DNA from: Vulcanimicrobiota bacterium
GTDB lineage: Bacteria > Vulcanimicrobiota > JAJTBE01
Assembly (NCBI GenBank): GCA_021107945.1
Contig: JAIORV010000120.1
Coordinates: forward strand, 1 to 46,875
Reading direction: 5' to 3'
Length of the DNA stretch: 46,875 bases
The position numbers and the translations under genes were made by a program. Below are positions 1 through 7,955 of the stretch, piece by piece; the first letter of the stretch is position 1; every line of letters begins with the position of its first letter. The notes under the pieces were generated by a model. That model saw only the letters and a program-made list of their open reading frames with translations. It was not told where the DNA came from and searched no databases.

Positions 1-225
1 TACCTGCAAGGAGATCTGATAAAATTCTATTTTACAGTTGACATAAAATATCTGTAATAAATTCTTCATTATGCAATAATAAAGGATATTCATGATTTTA
101 ACTAAAAATGCATTTTATCGCCGGTATAAAAACATATCTGGGAATGTCTGAAAATTGATGCGATTAATTAACAGGAACCCTCGATATAATAAGTTCTCTG
201 CGACCTCCGCGATCTCTGCGTTGAA
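1..225. other. Intergenic region with one degenerate 'ctctgcg' repeat
   Basis: No open frame with coding character is visible. Positions 196-229 carry a copy of the dispersed degenerate repeat (ctctgcgacctccgcgatct then ctgcgttgaa), which reaches the stop codon of the minus-strand gene that follows. A TTGACA hexamer lies at 38-43 but no good -10 box follows it, so I do not call a promoter. Confidence 0.5.
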
Positions 226-1662
226 TTAAAAAGCATCATTAGAGTTTAACATTTTCATCCTGCGATTGTCATAATCGAACCGCTTTTTCAGTTCTTTCAT
301 GTTTTTGTCAAGTCCATGGATATATTCATCAATTATTTCTTCAAATCCCTTCGCTTCTTCACTGTCCTCTTCCAGTATTTCAAATCCACGAATGAACCCC
401 ACCAGGATCGTTTCATGCTCCATGCATAAATTGCAAAAATTATCGTAGATCTCATCGTCTTCCAACTCCGATCCCAGGCGCATACCGTCAAAGAGCATGA
501 AATCAAAATAATCGGAAGTAATTTTTGCAAACATTAATTTCGCATTCAGGCGGCATAAAATATGATACCTGTTGAATATAAGATCAAGAAGGTAATGTCC
601 CAACTCTGTCAGTTTTATTTCATCGCAAGATCCCTCTACCTCTCTCCTTTGGATAATTCCAAACTTTTGAAAGTGTCTTATTTCCGTATCATCAAATTCG
701 TGTGAAATTCTCTGCAGTTCTCTCAGTCCTTTTTCACCGCCCCCGTGTTCTTCAAGGACTATCCCCACATCATTATTACCCAAAGCCATCATGGGGATAA
801 AAGCATCCTCGACATTAATCCATTCTTTGCCGATTTGCAAAAGACTGTAAACCGGGCGGATCCCTTGATGGGAATAATCAAACTTAAATGAACCGATTTC
901 TTTAGAGAAAATAACCAGGGGATCTTTATAATTAATCCATTTTATTAATAGTTTTGGAAATAGTTCGTCGAGATTTTCCCCGCTTATAAACTGGTGTCCT
1001 TTGGCGGTCAGGGTGATTTTCTTGGCTTTTTTACCCTTTTTACCCTTTTTTTTCTTTTTCTCCGTTAATTGAGCCATGAATGAGATGTCATTTAAAAAAT
1101 TAATATACATATCATTTGTTTCAGGCTTTTTCATGGTTTTCTTGTTTTCTTCGCTTTTTGGAAAACCTGATTCGTCTATCTGAATACGCCCGTCCCCGTC
1201 CCCGGACATGTGTTTCAGGAATTTCTGTAAATCTTGTGTGAGAGGAAAATTTGCTATCTCATTGTGGAATAAAGACAGGTCATACTTATTTTTACTGATC
1301 TTTTTCTTACTATATTCATTTTTATTATCCAGGATCTCCGACGCTCTTTCGAAGGCATACATAAAATCCTCATCCGCCATATTCGCCAACTCTTCCATGA
1401 GCGTCTCCTCATCCTCGTCAAGCTCTACTCCCATTTCCCGGGCAATCGATTTTTCCATAAAGTCTCTCGGCGAATTTCCCAATAGATTTTCCCGGGGAGT
1501 CTCCATCCATACTGAAATGAGGTAATCCATCAATTCTTTTGCATCCTCATCGCTCTCGAAATCCATTACCTCTTTCAATTGCTCGAACACATCCAATGGA
1601 CTGTCGCATTCCTTAACCATCTGGTCAATTCTTTTCTTTAAAAAACTATTTATAACACTCAT
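226..1662 (-). CDS. Hypothetical protein with winged-helix-like segments
   Basis: A 478-residue soluble acidic protein with no signal peptide or membrane segment. The start is supported by a GAGGGG ribosome site six bases upstream of the ATG. Residues 20-75 contain a VWMETPRENLLGNSP-like stretch that recalls the N-terminal region of SEC-C-type and pRiA4b-like bacterial proteins, but the SEC-C cysteine motif is absent. A lysine run (EKKKKKGKKGKKAKK) near residues 200-215 precedes ITLTAKGHQFI. A second similar strand-helix motif, IKLTELGHYLLDLI, lies near residue 355; both look like the ends of winged-helix units. The gene stands alone. A function is not recognised, and the family resemblance is from memory and weak. 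Confidence 0.75.
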   Translation of the reverse strand: MSVINSFLKKRIDQMVKECDSPLDVFEQLKEVMDFESDEDAKELMDYLISVWMETPRENLLGNSPRDFMEKSIAREMGVELDEDEETLMEELANMADEDFMYAFERASEILDNKNEYSKKKISKNKYDLSLFHNEIANFPLTQDLQKFLKHMSGDGDGRIQIDESGFPKSEENKKTMKKPETNDMYINFLNDISFMAQLTEKKKKKGKKGKKAKKITLTAKGHQFISGENLDELFPKLLIKWINYKDPLVIFSKEIGSFKFDYSHQGIRPVYSLLQIGKEWINVEDAFIPMMALGNNDVGIVLEEHGGGEKGLRELQRISHEFDDTEIRHFQKFGIIQRREVEGSCDEIKLTELGHYLLDLIFNRYHILCRLNAKLMFAKITSDYFDFMLFDGMRLGSELEDDEIYDNFCNLCMEHETILVGFIRGFEILEEDSEEAKGFEEIIDEYIHGLDKNMKELKKRFDYDNRRMKMLNSNDAF

Positions 1663-1817
1663 TTTGCGCCCCTCAATTGAATATATTTCGTTATTTTTAC
1701 TGCCATTAAGGATGGTTGTTTTGCCACCAGTACCCGGACTATTCTTTTTTGAAGCCTCATTTTTTCCTGCAAATGATGTTGATTTTGTGTGGAATGTTGA
1801 ATTAATAGTGATTTTCT

Positions 1818-2026
1818 GACAAACCGCAAAGAAGCAAAGAGCGCAAAGATTCGCAAAGAAATTTTACAAACTATTCTTAACTGATAAGGATGATTGCCGA
1901 CTATCCGGATAATATCATTTTATTATGGGGAGCATGAAAACATGATGTGTAAACGGAATATAGATCATTGGTCTATATTTCCCTTATACCCTCTGCGGCT
2001 TCCGTGGTCTTTGTGGTGAATTGGTA
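1818..2026. repeat. Two copies of the degenerate 'ctctgcgg / ccgcaaag' repeat
   Basis: Positions 1819-1858 read accgcaaagaagcaaagagc followed by gcaaagattcgcaaag. Positions 1988-2025 read ctctgcggcttccgtggtct followed by ttgtggtgaatt. Both consist of roughly nine-base units (ctctgcgNN, or its complement) typical of this window's most abundant dispersed repeat. The rest of 1663-2067 shows no gene or recognisable structure. Confidence 0.7.
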
Positions 2027-2067
2027 TAAGTTAACAATATTGTAACAATTGAGAAGCATGATTTTAC

Positions 2068-2095
2068 TTAACATGTTAACTTTTTGTGGTATAAT
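2068..2095 (+). promoter_or_regulatory. Promoter of the EEP gene with a palindrome over the -35 box
   Basis: TTAACA at 2068-2073 and TATAAT at 2090-2095 are 16 bases apart, and a TG one base upstream of the -10 makes it an extended -10 (TGGTATAAT). The -35 lies inside the perfect 12-base palindrome TTAACATGTTAA (2068-2079), a plausible repressor site. Predicted transcription start is near 2102, about 30-40 bases before the start codon. Confidence 0.65.
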
Positions 2096-2130
2096 CTGAA
2101 ATAGAGAAAGTCTTATCTTATTGGGAGAAG

Positions 2131-3453
2131 GTGGACTGTTTGTCAGTTGAAAACATAGGACGGGTAAATAATCAACCAAGAGAAGTCACTCTGTCTGAGC
2201 TCAGAGAAAATCGAGGAACTGCGAAAAAGAAAGAGTGGACTAATGAGAATGTCCAGGTCGTAGCTGAGCCAAAAGATGAGTTTATGGCTGATTCTGCACG
2301 TGAGCCTCGCATGAAGAGGGATTTTAAAAGATCCCAGACAGGCAAAGCCAGGCATGATTTGAATAAAACCCTGGGGGATATTGTAGGTATAAGCGAGGAT
2401 GAGAAAAAAGGAAAATTATCTTCTCCTTTCAAGGCGCATCTTTTAAAAAAAACAATAACTGCGAAGGAGTTCCTCTCAAGCGAGAGAGCGATAGTAACCG
2501 ATGAATCCTCCACTGTACTGTCCCAGGGAGAAATAAAGGAAGATTTTGTCTCCATCACCGAGTTGTCAAGCGCGCCAACTTCTCTTGTTATGGACGAAAA
2601 CGGCAGATTCATGGAGACCACCGCTCCAAAATCCCGGGGAGAGATAGAATCCCGGATGAACCTGAAAAAGGATGACCTGGATAAAAAGGCAACCATAGGC
2701 ACATTCAACATAGAGTGGCTCGGAGTCAAAAAAAGAAGCGAGGAAGATTACAAAAACATTGCACAGGTTATCAAGGATTCAGGCGCATCGCTTCTCGGAA
2801 TACAGGAAATTGCCAGGATTGACGGCCTTCGAAGAGTTATGAAATACCTACCCGATTTTGGCTACATCCTGGGTAAATCGGGACAACAGATGGTGGGCGT
2901 TCTTTTTGACAAGGATAGGGTAAAATACGATGTCAACTCCATAGAACAACTTGAGGATGTTACCCTGGGGAATCCCGGTCTCCGACCGCCGATTTCGGTT
3001 GACATGAAGGTTGACAATTTCGACTTCAATTTCGTAGTCATGCACCTTAAATCGGGATTTGACGGCGATGATTTAGACAAAAGGGAAAGGCAAGCCGCTA
3101 TTGTAAACAAATGGCTTAAAAATCACCTGGAAACCAAAGTGGACAAGGATGTTATAGTTGTGGGGGATTACAACGACTTCATCGACAGTGAAGCTCTGGG
3201 AATTATCGACAGGGGAAACACCGTTCACTATGCCACATCGGAAGCCAAGGAAAAGGGTATATATTCCAATGTCCGTTATAAAAATACAATTGATCATGGC
3301 GCGCTCTCCGAAGGGAAGGGCGGCGCAATTGAGGAATATGTACATGGAAGCCTTCGCACTGTGGATGAAAATGATTATCATAATTATTTGCGCGGCATTT
3401 CAGACCACAAACCCATTGTGTTCGATGTGAGATCCGGCGTGGATAATGATTAA
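2131..3453 (+). CDS. Endonuclease/exonuclease/phosphatase (EEP) family protein
   Basis: The C-terminal half (about residues 187-432 of 440) is an EEP fold, the family of DNase I, exonuclease III and inositol phosphatases, which cleaves phosphodiesters with a divalent metal. Visible motifs in order are TFNIEW (N193), GIQE (E226), VMHLKSG (H305), VVGDYND (D346, N348) and ISDHKPIVF (D425, H426), so the active site looks complete. The first ~185 residues are charged, low in hydrophobics and unrecognised. There is no signal peptide, which argues for a cytoplasmic role. The listed start is a GTG; a TTG at 2140 has a better-spaced AAGGTGG five bases upstream and is equally likely. Substrate (DNA, RNA or lipid phosphate) cannot be told. 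Confidence 0.85.
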   Translation: MDCLSVENIGRVNNQPREVTLSELRENRGTAKKKEWTNENVQVVAEPKDEFMADSAREPRMKRDFKRSQTGKARHDLNKTLGDIVGISEDEKKGKLSSPFKAHLLKKTITAKEFLSSERAIVTDESSTVLSQGEIKEDFVSITELSSAPTSLVMDENGRFMETTAPKSRGEIESRMNLKKDDLDKKATIGTFNIEWLGVKKRSEEDYKNIAQVIKDSGASLLGIQEIARIDGLRRVMKYLPDFGYILGKSGQQMVGVLFDKDRVKYDVNSIEQLEDVTLGNPGLRPPISVDMKVDNFDFNFVVMHLKSGFDGDDLDKRERQAAIVNKWLKNHLETKVDKDVIVVGDYNDFIDSEALGIIDRGNTVHYATSEAKEKGIYSNVRYKNTIDHGALSEGKGGAIEEYVHGSLRTVDENDYHNYLRGISDHKPIVFDVRSGVDND

Positions 3454-3667
3454 ATCTGTAGGAGGGACGTCCCCGTCCCGATAAAAGGATAATGGAAAAA
3501 GGATAATGGAAAAAGGATAATGGAAAAAGGATAATGGAAAATGGATAACGGATAATGGATCTCGTTTCCCACATCCCCTTTCCCTAGAGGACACAGAGAT
3601 ATAAATATTTTGTAACCATTCAGACCTCCCACTGCAGGAGAGGTTTCCAGCCTCGATTTTCACGGAT
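3454..3667. repeat. Cluster of three dispersed repeat families
   Basis: Positions 3456-3489 are a 'gggacgtccccgtcccgata' palindrome copy. Positions 3487-3560 are tandem units of ggataatggaaaaa (period 14). Positions 3618-3660 (cagacctcccactgcaggag then aggtttccagcctcgatttt) are the reverse complement of 38086-38128. The cluster lies between two converging genes; no gene is visible. Confidence 0.8.
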
Positions 3668-5035
3668 TTATTCCACATTAATCCCCAGATCCCTCAATAC
3701 ATTAACCAGATTATCGGGCTTTCCCGGTATGGGAATTTCATATTCAGTTTTCTTGCCGTCCTTTATAAATATCTTGAAAAGGTATTCGGTATTATATATC
3801 TCGTATATAACTTTGTCGATTGTGGAAAGTGGAATCCGGGCAATAATTTTCGTGAATTTTTCAAATGAATATCTGGGACAAAATCTTGCGAGAAAGTAAG
3901 GTGACGACACCCGCTTGAATAAAAGACCGTTATCATATATTTCGAGGACACTTCTTTCCGACCTACGAATCAAGTAAATGAACAAAGTAAGTACTATGAT
4001 TAAAGAAATAAAAAAAATCTTATTTGATGCTATCTTCTCTAATTCAAAGAAAAGACTTTCTCTTGAACCTTTCCCACCAATCTCCGCGCCAGGCAAAGTC
4101 CTGATAAAGGTCATTATGGAAAACCATATAATATACGTGACCAACAGATTCAGCATACTTACAACTTTCATACTCCCCCCGAACACGCCGATAAGCTCAC
4201 CCTCCAGACCCTTGTCGAATTTTGTCGTTCTCAGAGTCTCCAGGACAACCGCTGCTCCCTTATACCTCTTGTCAGGGTCAAGATCCAGGCACTTCATCAC
4301 AATGTCCGACAATCTCTCGGGTATCTTGCCGTCAAAATCCACCGGAGGCTTGAATTTGAAAGGGTGATCCTCGGGGTTCTCACCGGTCAGCATATAGTGC
4401 ATTATCGCCCCGAAAGCATATATATCGCTTCTCTGATCCGTCTGAGTCCTGTTATACTGCTCCGGAGGCGCATACCCCGGCGTGCCGAGCTCGATTGTGT
4501 CGCCTTTCTTCTCGGGTGAATAGAAACGGGCGGTGCCAAAATCAAAAAGAATGAATTTACCCTCTTTTGTCACCATAAGATTCGAGGGTTTCAAATCCCT
4601 GTAAACCACACCTTTTTTATGAAGGTAAATAAGGATCTCCAGGATCTCCTCGCCAAACAATATCGCCTTCCAGTGTTGAAGAGGCTGTCCCAGCAAATCG
4701 GAGAAGAGCGTCCCCTCGATGTATTCCCTTGCAAAATAAACTCGCTTGTTCTCGTCGAAAAGATCGTATGCTTTCGTTATTTTTTCGTGCTTCAACCCCT
4801 GCAGAGTGCGAAACTCCCGCTCGAATGTGAACCTTATCTCGTTAAACTTGCTGTAGTCCTCTATCACATCCCTGGATTCCTTTATAATCAGGGGCTTTTT
4901 AATCCTGTCATCCGGGTCGCCGGGATTACCCATATCCCTTGCGCGGTAAAGAATCGAAAACCCGCCCTCACCGATTTTCTTCTCGATACGATATCGGTTT
5001 TTTAATATGTAACCGGGCTTCAATATATCGTGCAT
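3668..5035 (-). CDS. Membrane-anchored Ser/Thr protein kinase
   Basis: A 455-residue Hanks-type kinase. The catalytic domain covers about residues 14-270: glycine loop IGEGGF (21-26), lysine in LIIKES (K52), catalytic loop VYRDLKPSN (D147; Tyr replaces the usual His of HRD), DFG at 165-167, and GTPGYAPPEQY for the activation-segment end. Two transmembrane helices follow (about 291-312 and 339-357). A C-terminal ~95-residue cytoplasmic segment of alternating strands resembles a bacterial PH-like domain. The kinase therefore faces the cytoplasm, with only a short loop outside and no sensory ectodomain such as PASTA. Start supported by GGGGG seven bases upstream of the ATG. Targets are unknown; no phosphatase is nearby. 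Confidence 0.9.
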   Translation of the reverse strand: MHDILKPGYILKNRYRIEKKIGEGGFSILYRARDMGNPGDPDDRIKKPLIIKESRDVIEDYSKFNEIRFTFEREFRTLQGLKHEKITKAYDLFDENKRVYFAREYIEGTLFSDLLGQPLQHWKAILFGEEILEILIYLHKKGVVYRDLKPSNLMVTKEGKFILFDFGTARFYSPEKKGDTIELGTPGYAPPEQYNRTQTDQRSDIYAFGAIMHYMLTGENPEDHPFKFKPPVDFDGKIPERLSDIVMKCLDLDPDKRYKGAAVVLETLRTTKFDKGLEGELIGVFGGSMKVVSMLNLLVTYIIWFSIMTFIRTLPGAEIGGKGSRESLFFELEKIASNKIFFISLIIVLTLFIYLIRRSERSVLEIYDNGLLFKRVSSPYFLARFCPRYSFEKFTKIIARIPLSTIDKVIYEIYNTEYLFKIFIKDGKKTEYEIPIPGKPDNLVNVLRDLGINVE

Positions 5036-5052
5036 AAGAATACCCCCATGGC

Positions 5053-5061
5053 ATTATATCA
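5053..5061 (-). promoter_or_regulatory. Extended -10 promoter of the kinase gene
   Basis: On the minus strand this reads TGATATAAT, a perfect extended -10 element, about 18 bases upstream of the kinase ATG. No matching -35 is seen, as is common for extended -10 promoters. The leader would be about ten bases. Confidence 0.5.
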
Positions 5062-5367
5062 TAAAAATCAATTCTGCCTCCAGGTGTTACTTTCGAAATA
5101 TCCGGTGATTGCTACTATTTCAGAAATATGGACAACCATGACGAATGCCTGAAAAATCCCTGAGACACATTGAAAAATAGAGGAGTTAATTATCTGAAAG
5201 TGAAAGAAATGTCCAAGGATTTACATTTTCTGCAAAGTACCATTAAGGCACGAAAAGTATAAAAAAATTGAAGATGGATTGCGTAGGCAAGAAGTCGGGG
5301 GGCGGATCCCGTTTCCCACTTCCCACTTCCCGCATCCCACTTCTATTAAAAGAGGAGAACTTAATAA
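5062..5367. other. Intergenic region with a short 'cccacttcccacttccc' tract
   Basis: Positions 5310-5343 repeat tcccacttcccacttcccgc, the complement-type partner of the 'gggaagtgggaa' tracts found after other genes (35500-35530, 36999-37060). Nothing else is recognisable. The ribosome site of the next gene is AGGAG at 5353-5357. Confidence 0.5.
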
Positions 5368-7011
5368 ATGGATCAAAAATTAGATAAACTTTCCCAAAAC
5401 TTTCTCAACTATCTCATGAAATCAATTCCTCCACTCGCCACACAGATTGGCGTGCACGACTATGATGAGGAAATGCCACAGGGAGATTTAAAATGGATGG
5501 AAGATTTCATGTCAACCCGACAAAAATTTTTCGAAGATATCAGGGCAATTGACCCTGAAAAACTTTCGTTTGACAAAAAGATCGACAGAGGAGCGGTATT
5601 AAACACATTCTCGGTACAGATTTTTGAAGATGAAGCCCATGGCAGATGGAAATCTCACCCCCAGGCGCAGGAATTATTGGGACTTGCCCTACACACTTTG
5701 TTTATAAAAGAATTTGCACCGTTTGACGAGCGTATTAGAAGAATAGCGGCAAGACTCGAAAAAACCCCGGAATTCCTCGAAAAATCAAAGGAACTTATAA
5801 CCGACCCGGTTCTGTTATGGGTGAAAATGGCCGCAAATGAGACATCTCAACTTAAAGGCTTCATTACCCTCATTCAGAAAACCGCTGAAAAAGAAGGTGT
5901 GGATGAGAAGATAAGAGCAAGACTGAATAAAGCTTCGGAATCGGCGATAGAGGCGCTTGCCGGCTACGAGAGGTGGCTTGTCACAGAAAAGATTCCGTTT
6001 GCAAGGAAAGACTTCGCCATGGGTCCCGAAAATTTCGATAAGTTCATTGAGTTAAGAGAACTGGATATGACAACCGATGAGATTTATAAGTTCGGCGAGG
6101 AAACTCTCAAACATTCCAGAGAAAAATTGGCGGAAGTGGCGAAAAAGATTGCTCCCGACAAGACCCTGAAACAGGTTAGAAAGATGATGATGGAAAATCA
6201 TCCGCCCACATTCGAGGATGTCCTCAGAGAAGGACAAAAGGCCGTGGAGGAGTCCCGGCAATTTGTTATCGACAGCGGCTATGTGACATTACCTGAGAAC
6301 GAGAAGCTCCATATTGTAGAGACACCGGGCTTCCTCAGGGAGCTTATTCCATTCGGAGCATACGACCCTCCCGGCAAGTTTGATGAGAAACAGATTGGAT
6401 TCTACTATATGTCTCCACCAATAAATGGTGATCCGTCGGGACTGGAGATACATAACTACGGATCGATCCTGAACACATCGGTTCACGAGGGATACCCGGG
6501 GCATCATGTCCAACTGGTCTGCGCCAATAAAAACCCTTCATATTCCCGTATGCTCACCCAGGGAGACGAGTTTGCCGAGGGATGGGCGCACTATTGCGAG
6601 GAAGCCGTGGCGAACATGGGCTTTTGCACGGAACTTCCCTCGATGTTCGAGAGATATTCGGATATGGCCTGGCGAGCAGTGAGGATTATTGTTGATGTAA
6701 AACTCTCAAGGGGAGAAATGACGCATAGCGAAGCTATGGACTTAATCGAAGAGGTTGCAGGCTTTGATCGTGAATCCTGCAAGATGGAAGTTGATCGCTA
6801 CACATTCACCCCGGGATACCAGTTGAGCTACCTCGTGGGAAAACAAAAAATAATGGACCTCAGGGATTACGTGGAGAAAAAGACAGGCGATAAATTCTCA
6901 TTGAGAAAATTCCACGACGCCATGCTGTATGCGGGAACTCTGCCTTACAAGTATATTGAGAAGGTAGTCTATCACGCGTTCGGATTGGATAAAGTGGAAG
7001 CTGGATTGTAA
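5368..7011 (+). CDS. DUF885-family metallopeptidase-like protein
   Basis: A 547-residue protein of the DUF885 family, zinc-peptidase-like proteins of bacteria. The diagnostic motif HEGYPGHH lies at residues 373-380 and is followed by EFAEGWAHYCEE (401-412), which should supply the third metal ligand. The N-terminal ~230 residues are helical. Most family members are exported and begin with a signal peptide, but none is visible here, so this copy is probably cytoplasmic. Length is typical. An AGGAG lies ten bases before the ATG. It has no clear operon partner; a hairpin-forming repeat follows immediately. Peptidase activity is inferred from the motif only. Confidence 0.85.
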   Translation: MDQKLDKLSQNFLNYLMKSIPPLATQIGVHDYDEEMPQGDLKWMEDFMSTRQKFFEDIRAIDPEKLSFDKKIDRGAVLNTFSVQIFEDEAHGRWKSHPQAQELLGLALHTLFIKEFAPFDERIRRIAARLEKTPEFLEKSKELITDPVLLWVKMAANETSQLKGFITLIQKTAEKEGVDEKIRARLNKASESAIEALAGYERWLVTEKIPFARKDFAMGPENFDKFIELRELDMTTDEIYKFGEETLKHSREKLAEVAKKIAPDKTLKQVRKMMMENHPPTFEDVLREGQKAVEESRQFVIDSGYVTLPENEKLHIVETPGFLRELIPFGAYDPPGKFDEKQIGFYYMSPPINGDPSGLEIHNYGSILNTSVHEGYPGHHVQLVCANKNPSYSRMLTQGDEFAEGWAHYCEEAVANMGFCTELPSMFERYSDMAWRAVRIIVDVKLSRGEMTHSEAMDLIEEVAGFDRESCKMEVDRYTFTPGYQLSYLVGKQKIMDLRDYVEKKTGDKFSLRKFHDAMLYAGTLPYKYIEKVVYHAFGLDKVEAGL

Positions 7012-7013
7012 CT

Positions 7014-7133
7014 AAGAATAGGAGTTATGCATTTTTAAGACGGAATGGTTTGGAATAGTCATCCTGAACTTGCCTGCCCTGGCGAAGGTCAGGGTTCGGA
7101 ATGACTTTTGCGTAACTCCTGATTAGTATTCTT
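7014..7133. mobile_element. 120-bp miniature inverted-repeat element
   Basis: The ends are inverted: aagaat..aggagttatgca at 7014-7031 against tgcgtaactcctgattagta (through ttctt) at 7109-7133. A nested inverted pair, gtcatcctgaac (7056-7067) and gttcggaatgac (7094-7105), lies inside. The end sequence gcgtaactcctg recurs at 41049-41060 beside another gtcattccgaac / gttcaggatgac pair. This looks like a non-coding MITE-like unit placed just after a stop codon, where it may also act as a hairpin. Confidence 0.6.
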
Positions 7134-7330
7134 CCATTAAGGTGGAGGAGTATGGCTCCTTATGGAAATAAGTTGGGTGTCCGCAATTTATGCCCGCAAA
7201 TCTGCATCATTACTGGATTTACCTGATAATAAATTATGTTTTCAGAAAGTTGGGATTATGTTTTTTCCAGAAGAAAAAACAAGAAAATAAAAAAGTATTT
7301 ATCATCATATCTCATATAGGATTTGAAATA

Positions 7331-7339
7331 TGCTATAAT
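7331..7339 (+). promoter_or_regulatory. Extended -10 promoter of the toxin-antitoxin pair
   Basis: TGCTATAAT is a perfect extended -10 element. Transcription would start near 7346, giving a leader of only about 15 bases before the GTG at 7361. The 7134-7330 stretch upstream is AT-rich and holds nothing else I recognise. Confidence 0.55.
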
Positions 7340-7360
7340 AAAATAAAAGAACCTTAAGGG

Positions 7361-7660
7361 GTGTCAGAAACGTCTATCAAAGAATTAAAACAGGGAATCA
7401 GCTATATATTAAATAACCTTATCCCGGAGGATAAAATAATATTTCTTCGTGAATTGGGAGAAATTTACATAGAAATATTACTTGGTAAGAGAGGAGAAGT
7501 ACCTATAGATTTTTGGCAGGAATGGTATGATGTAGCTGAGTTTGAAGAAGATAAAGAAAGATTGAAAAGAATAGATGAAATTGAAGAAGAATATAAAAAA
7601 AATCCAGAAGAAGGAACAACCTGGGAGGACTTATGCCGACTTACAGGTTACAACTCATAA
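7361..7660 (+). CDS. Putative antitoxin of a RelE-type module
   Basis: A small acidic 99-residue protein, predicted mainly helical, with a charged C-terminal half (EFEEDKERLKRIDEIEEEY) that would suit wrapping a basic toxin. It overlaps the RelE-like toxin gene by 28 bases in another frame, a coupling typical of type II toxin-antitoxin pairs with the antitoxin first. No DNA-binding fold (RHH, HTH, PHD) is recognised. The start is a GTG with AAGGG touching it, so the true start is not certain. The antitoxin call rests on the partner gene and layout. Confidence 0.65.
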   Translation: MSETSIKELKQGISYILNNLIPEDKIIFLRELGEIYIEILLGKRGEVPIDFWQEWYDVAEFEEDKERLKRIDEIEEEYKKNPEEGTTWEDLCRLTGYNS

Positions 7661-7920
7661 AATCAAAAATAAAGCGATATATAGAAAAACAACAGCCCAA
7701 AATACAAAAACAGATAATGAATGCAATAAATAATATTTTGAAATCTCCACGTGATCATTCAATAAAATCCGGTGGCATAAAACACTTAAAAAAGGGGAAA
7801 TATTATTGTAAATGGCAATCAAAAGAGATTTACAATTTTCGAATCATTTATCATATATCCGATGCTGATATGAGTGTTAGATTACTTGATATAGAATCTC
7901 ATCTGGATCGTCAGAGATAA
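7633..7920 (+). CDS. RelE/ParE-superfamily toxin
   Basis: A basic 95-residue protein with RelE-superfamily architecture: an N-terminal helical hairpin (residues 1-45, IEKQQPKIQKQIMNAINNIL) followed by strands in GIKHLKKGKYYCKW, YNFRIIYHISD and MSVRLLDIESH. The family either cleaves mRNA on the ribosome (RelE) or poisons gyrase (ParE). The NFRIIYHI and LLDIESH strands fit the RelE-like mRNA-interferase branch better. A strong GGGAGG site sits four bases before the ATG inside the end of the antitoxin gene. Exact class is not resolved. Confidence 0.75.
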   Translation: MPTYRLQLIKSKIKRYIEKQQPKIQKQIMNAINNILKSPRDHSIKSGGIKHLKKGKYYCKWQSKEIYNFRIIYHISDADMSVRLLDIESHLDRQR

Positions 7921-7955
7921 ACCAACAATAAAATACGAAAAAAACCAAAAACATA

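Noticed and set aside
38-66. TTGACA at 38-43 as a promoter
   Set aside because: No -10 box at a workable distance and no plus-strand gene follows for two kilobases.
1659-1856. 65-residue minus-strand frame upstream of the first gene
   Set aside because: Its start lies in a degenerate dispersed repeat and it overlaps the true start of the 226-1662 gene; composition is not coding-like.
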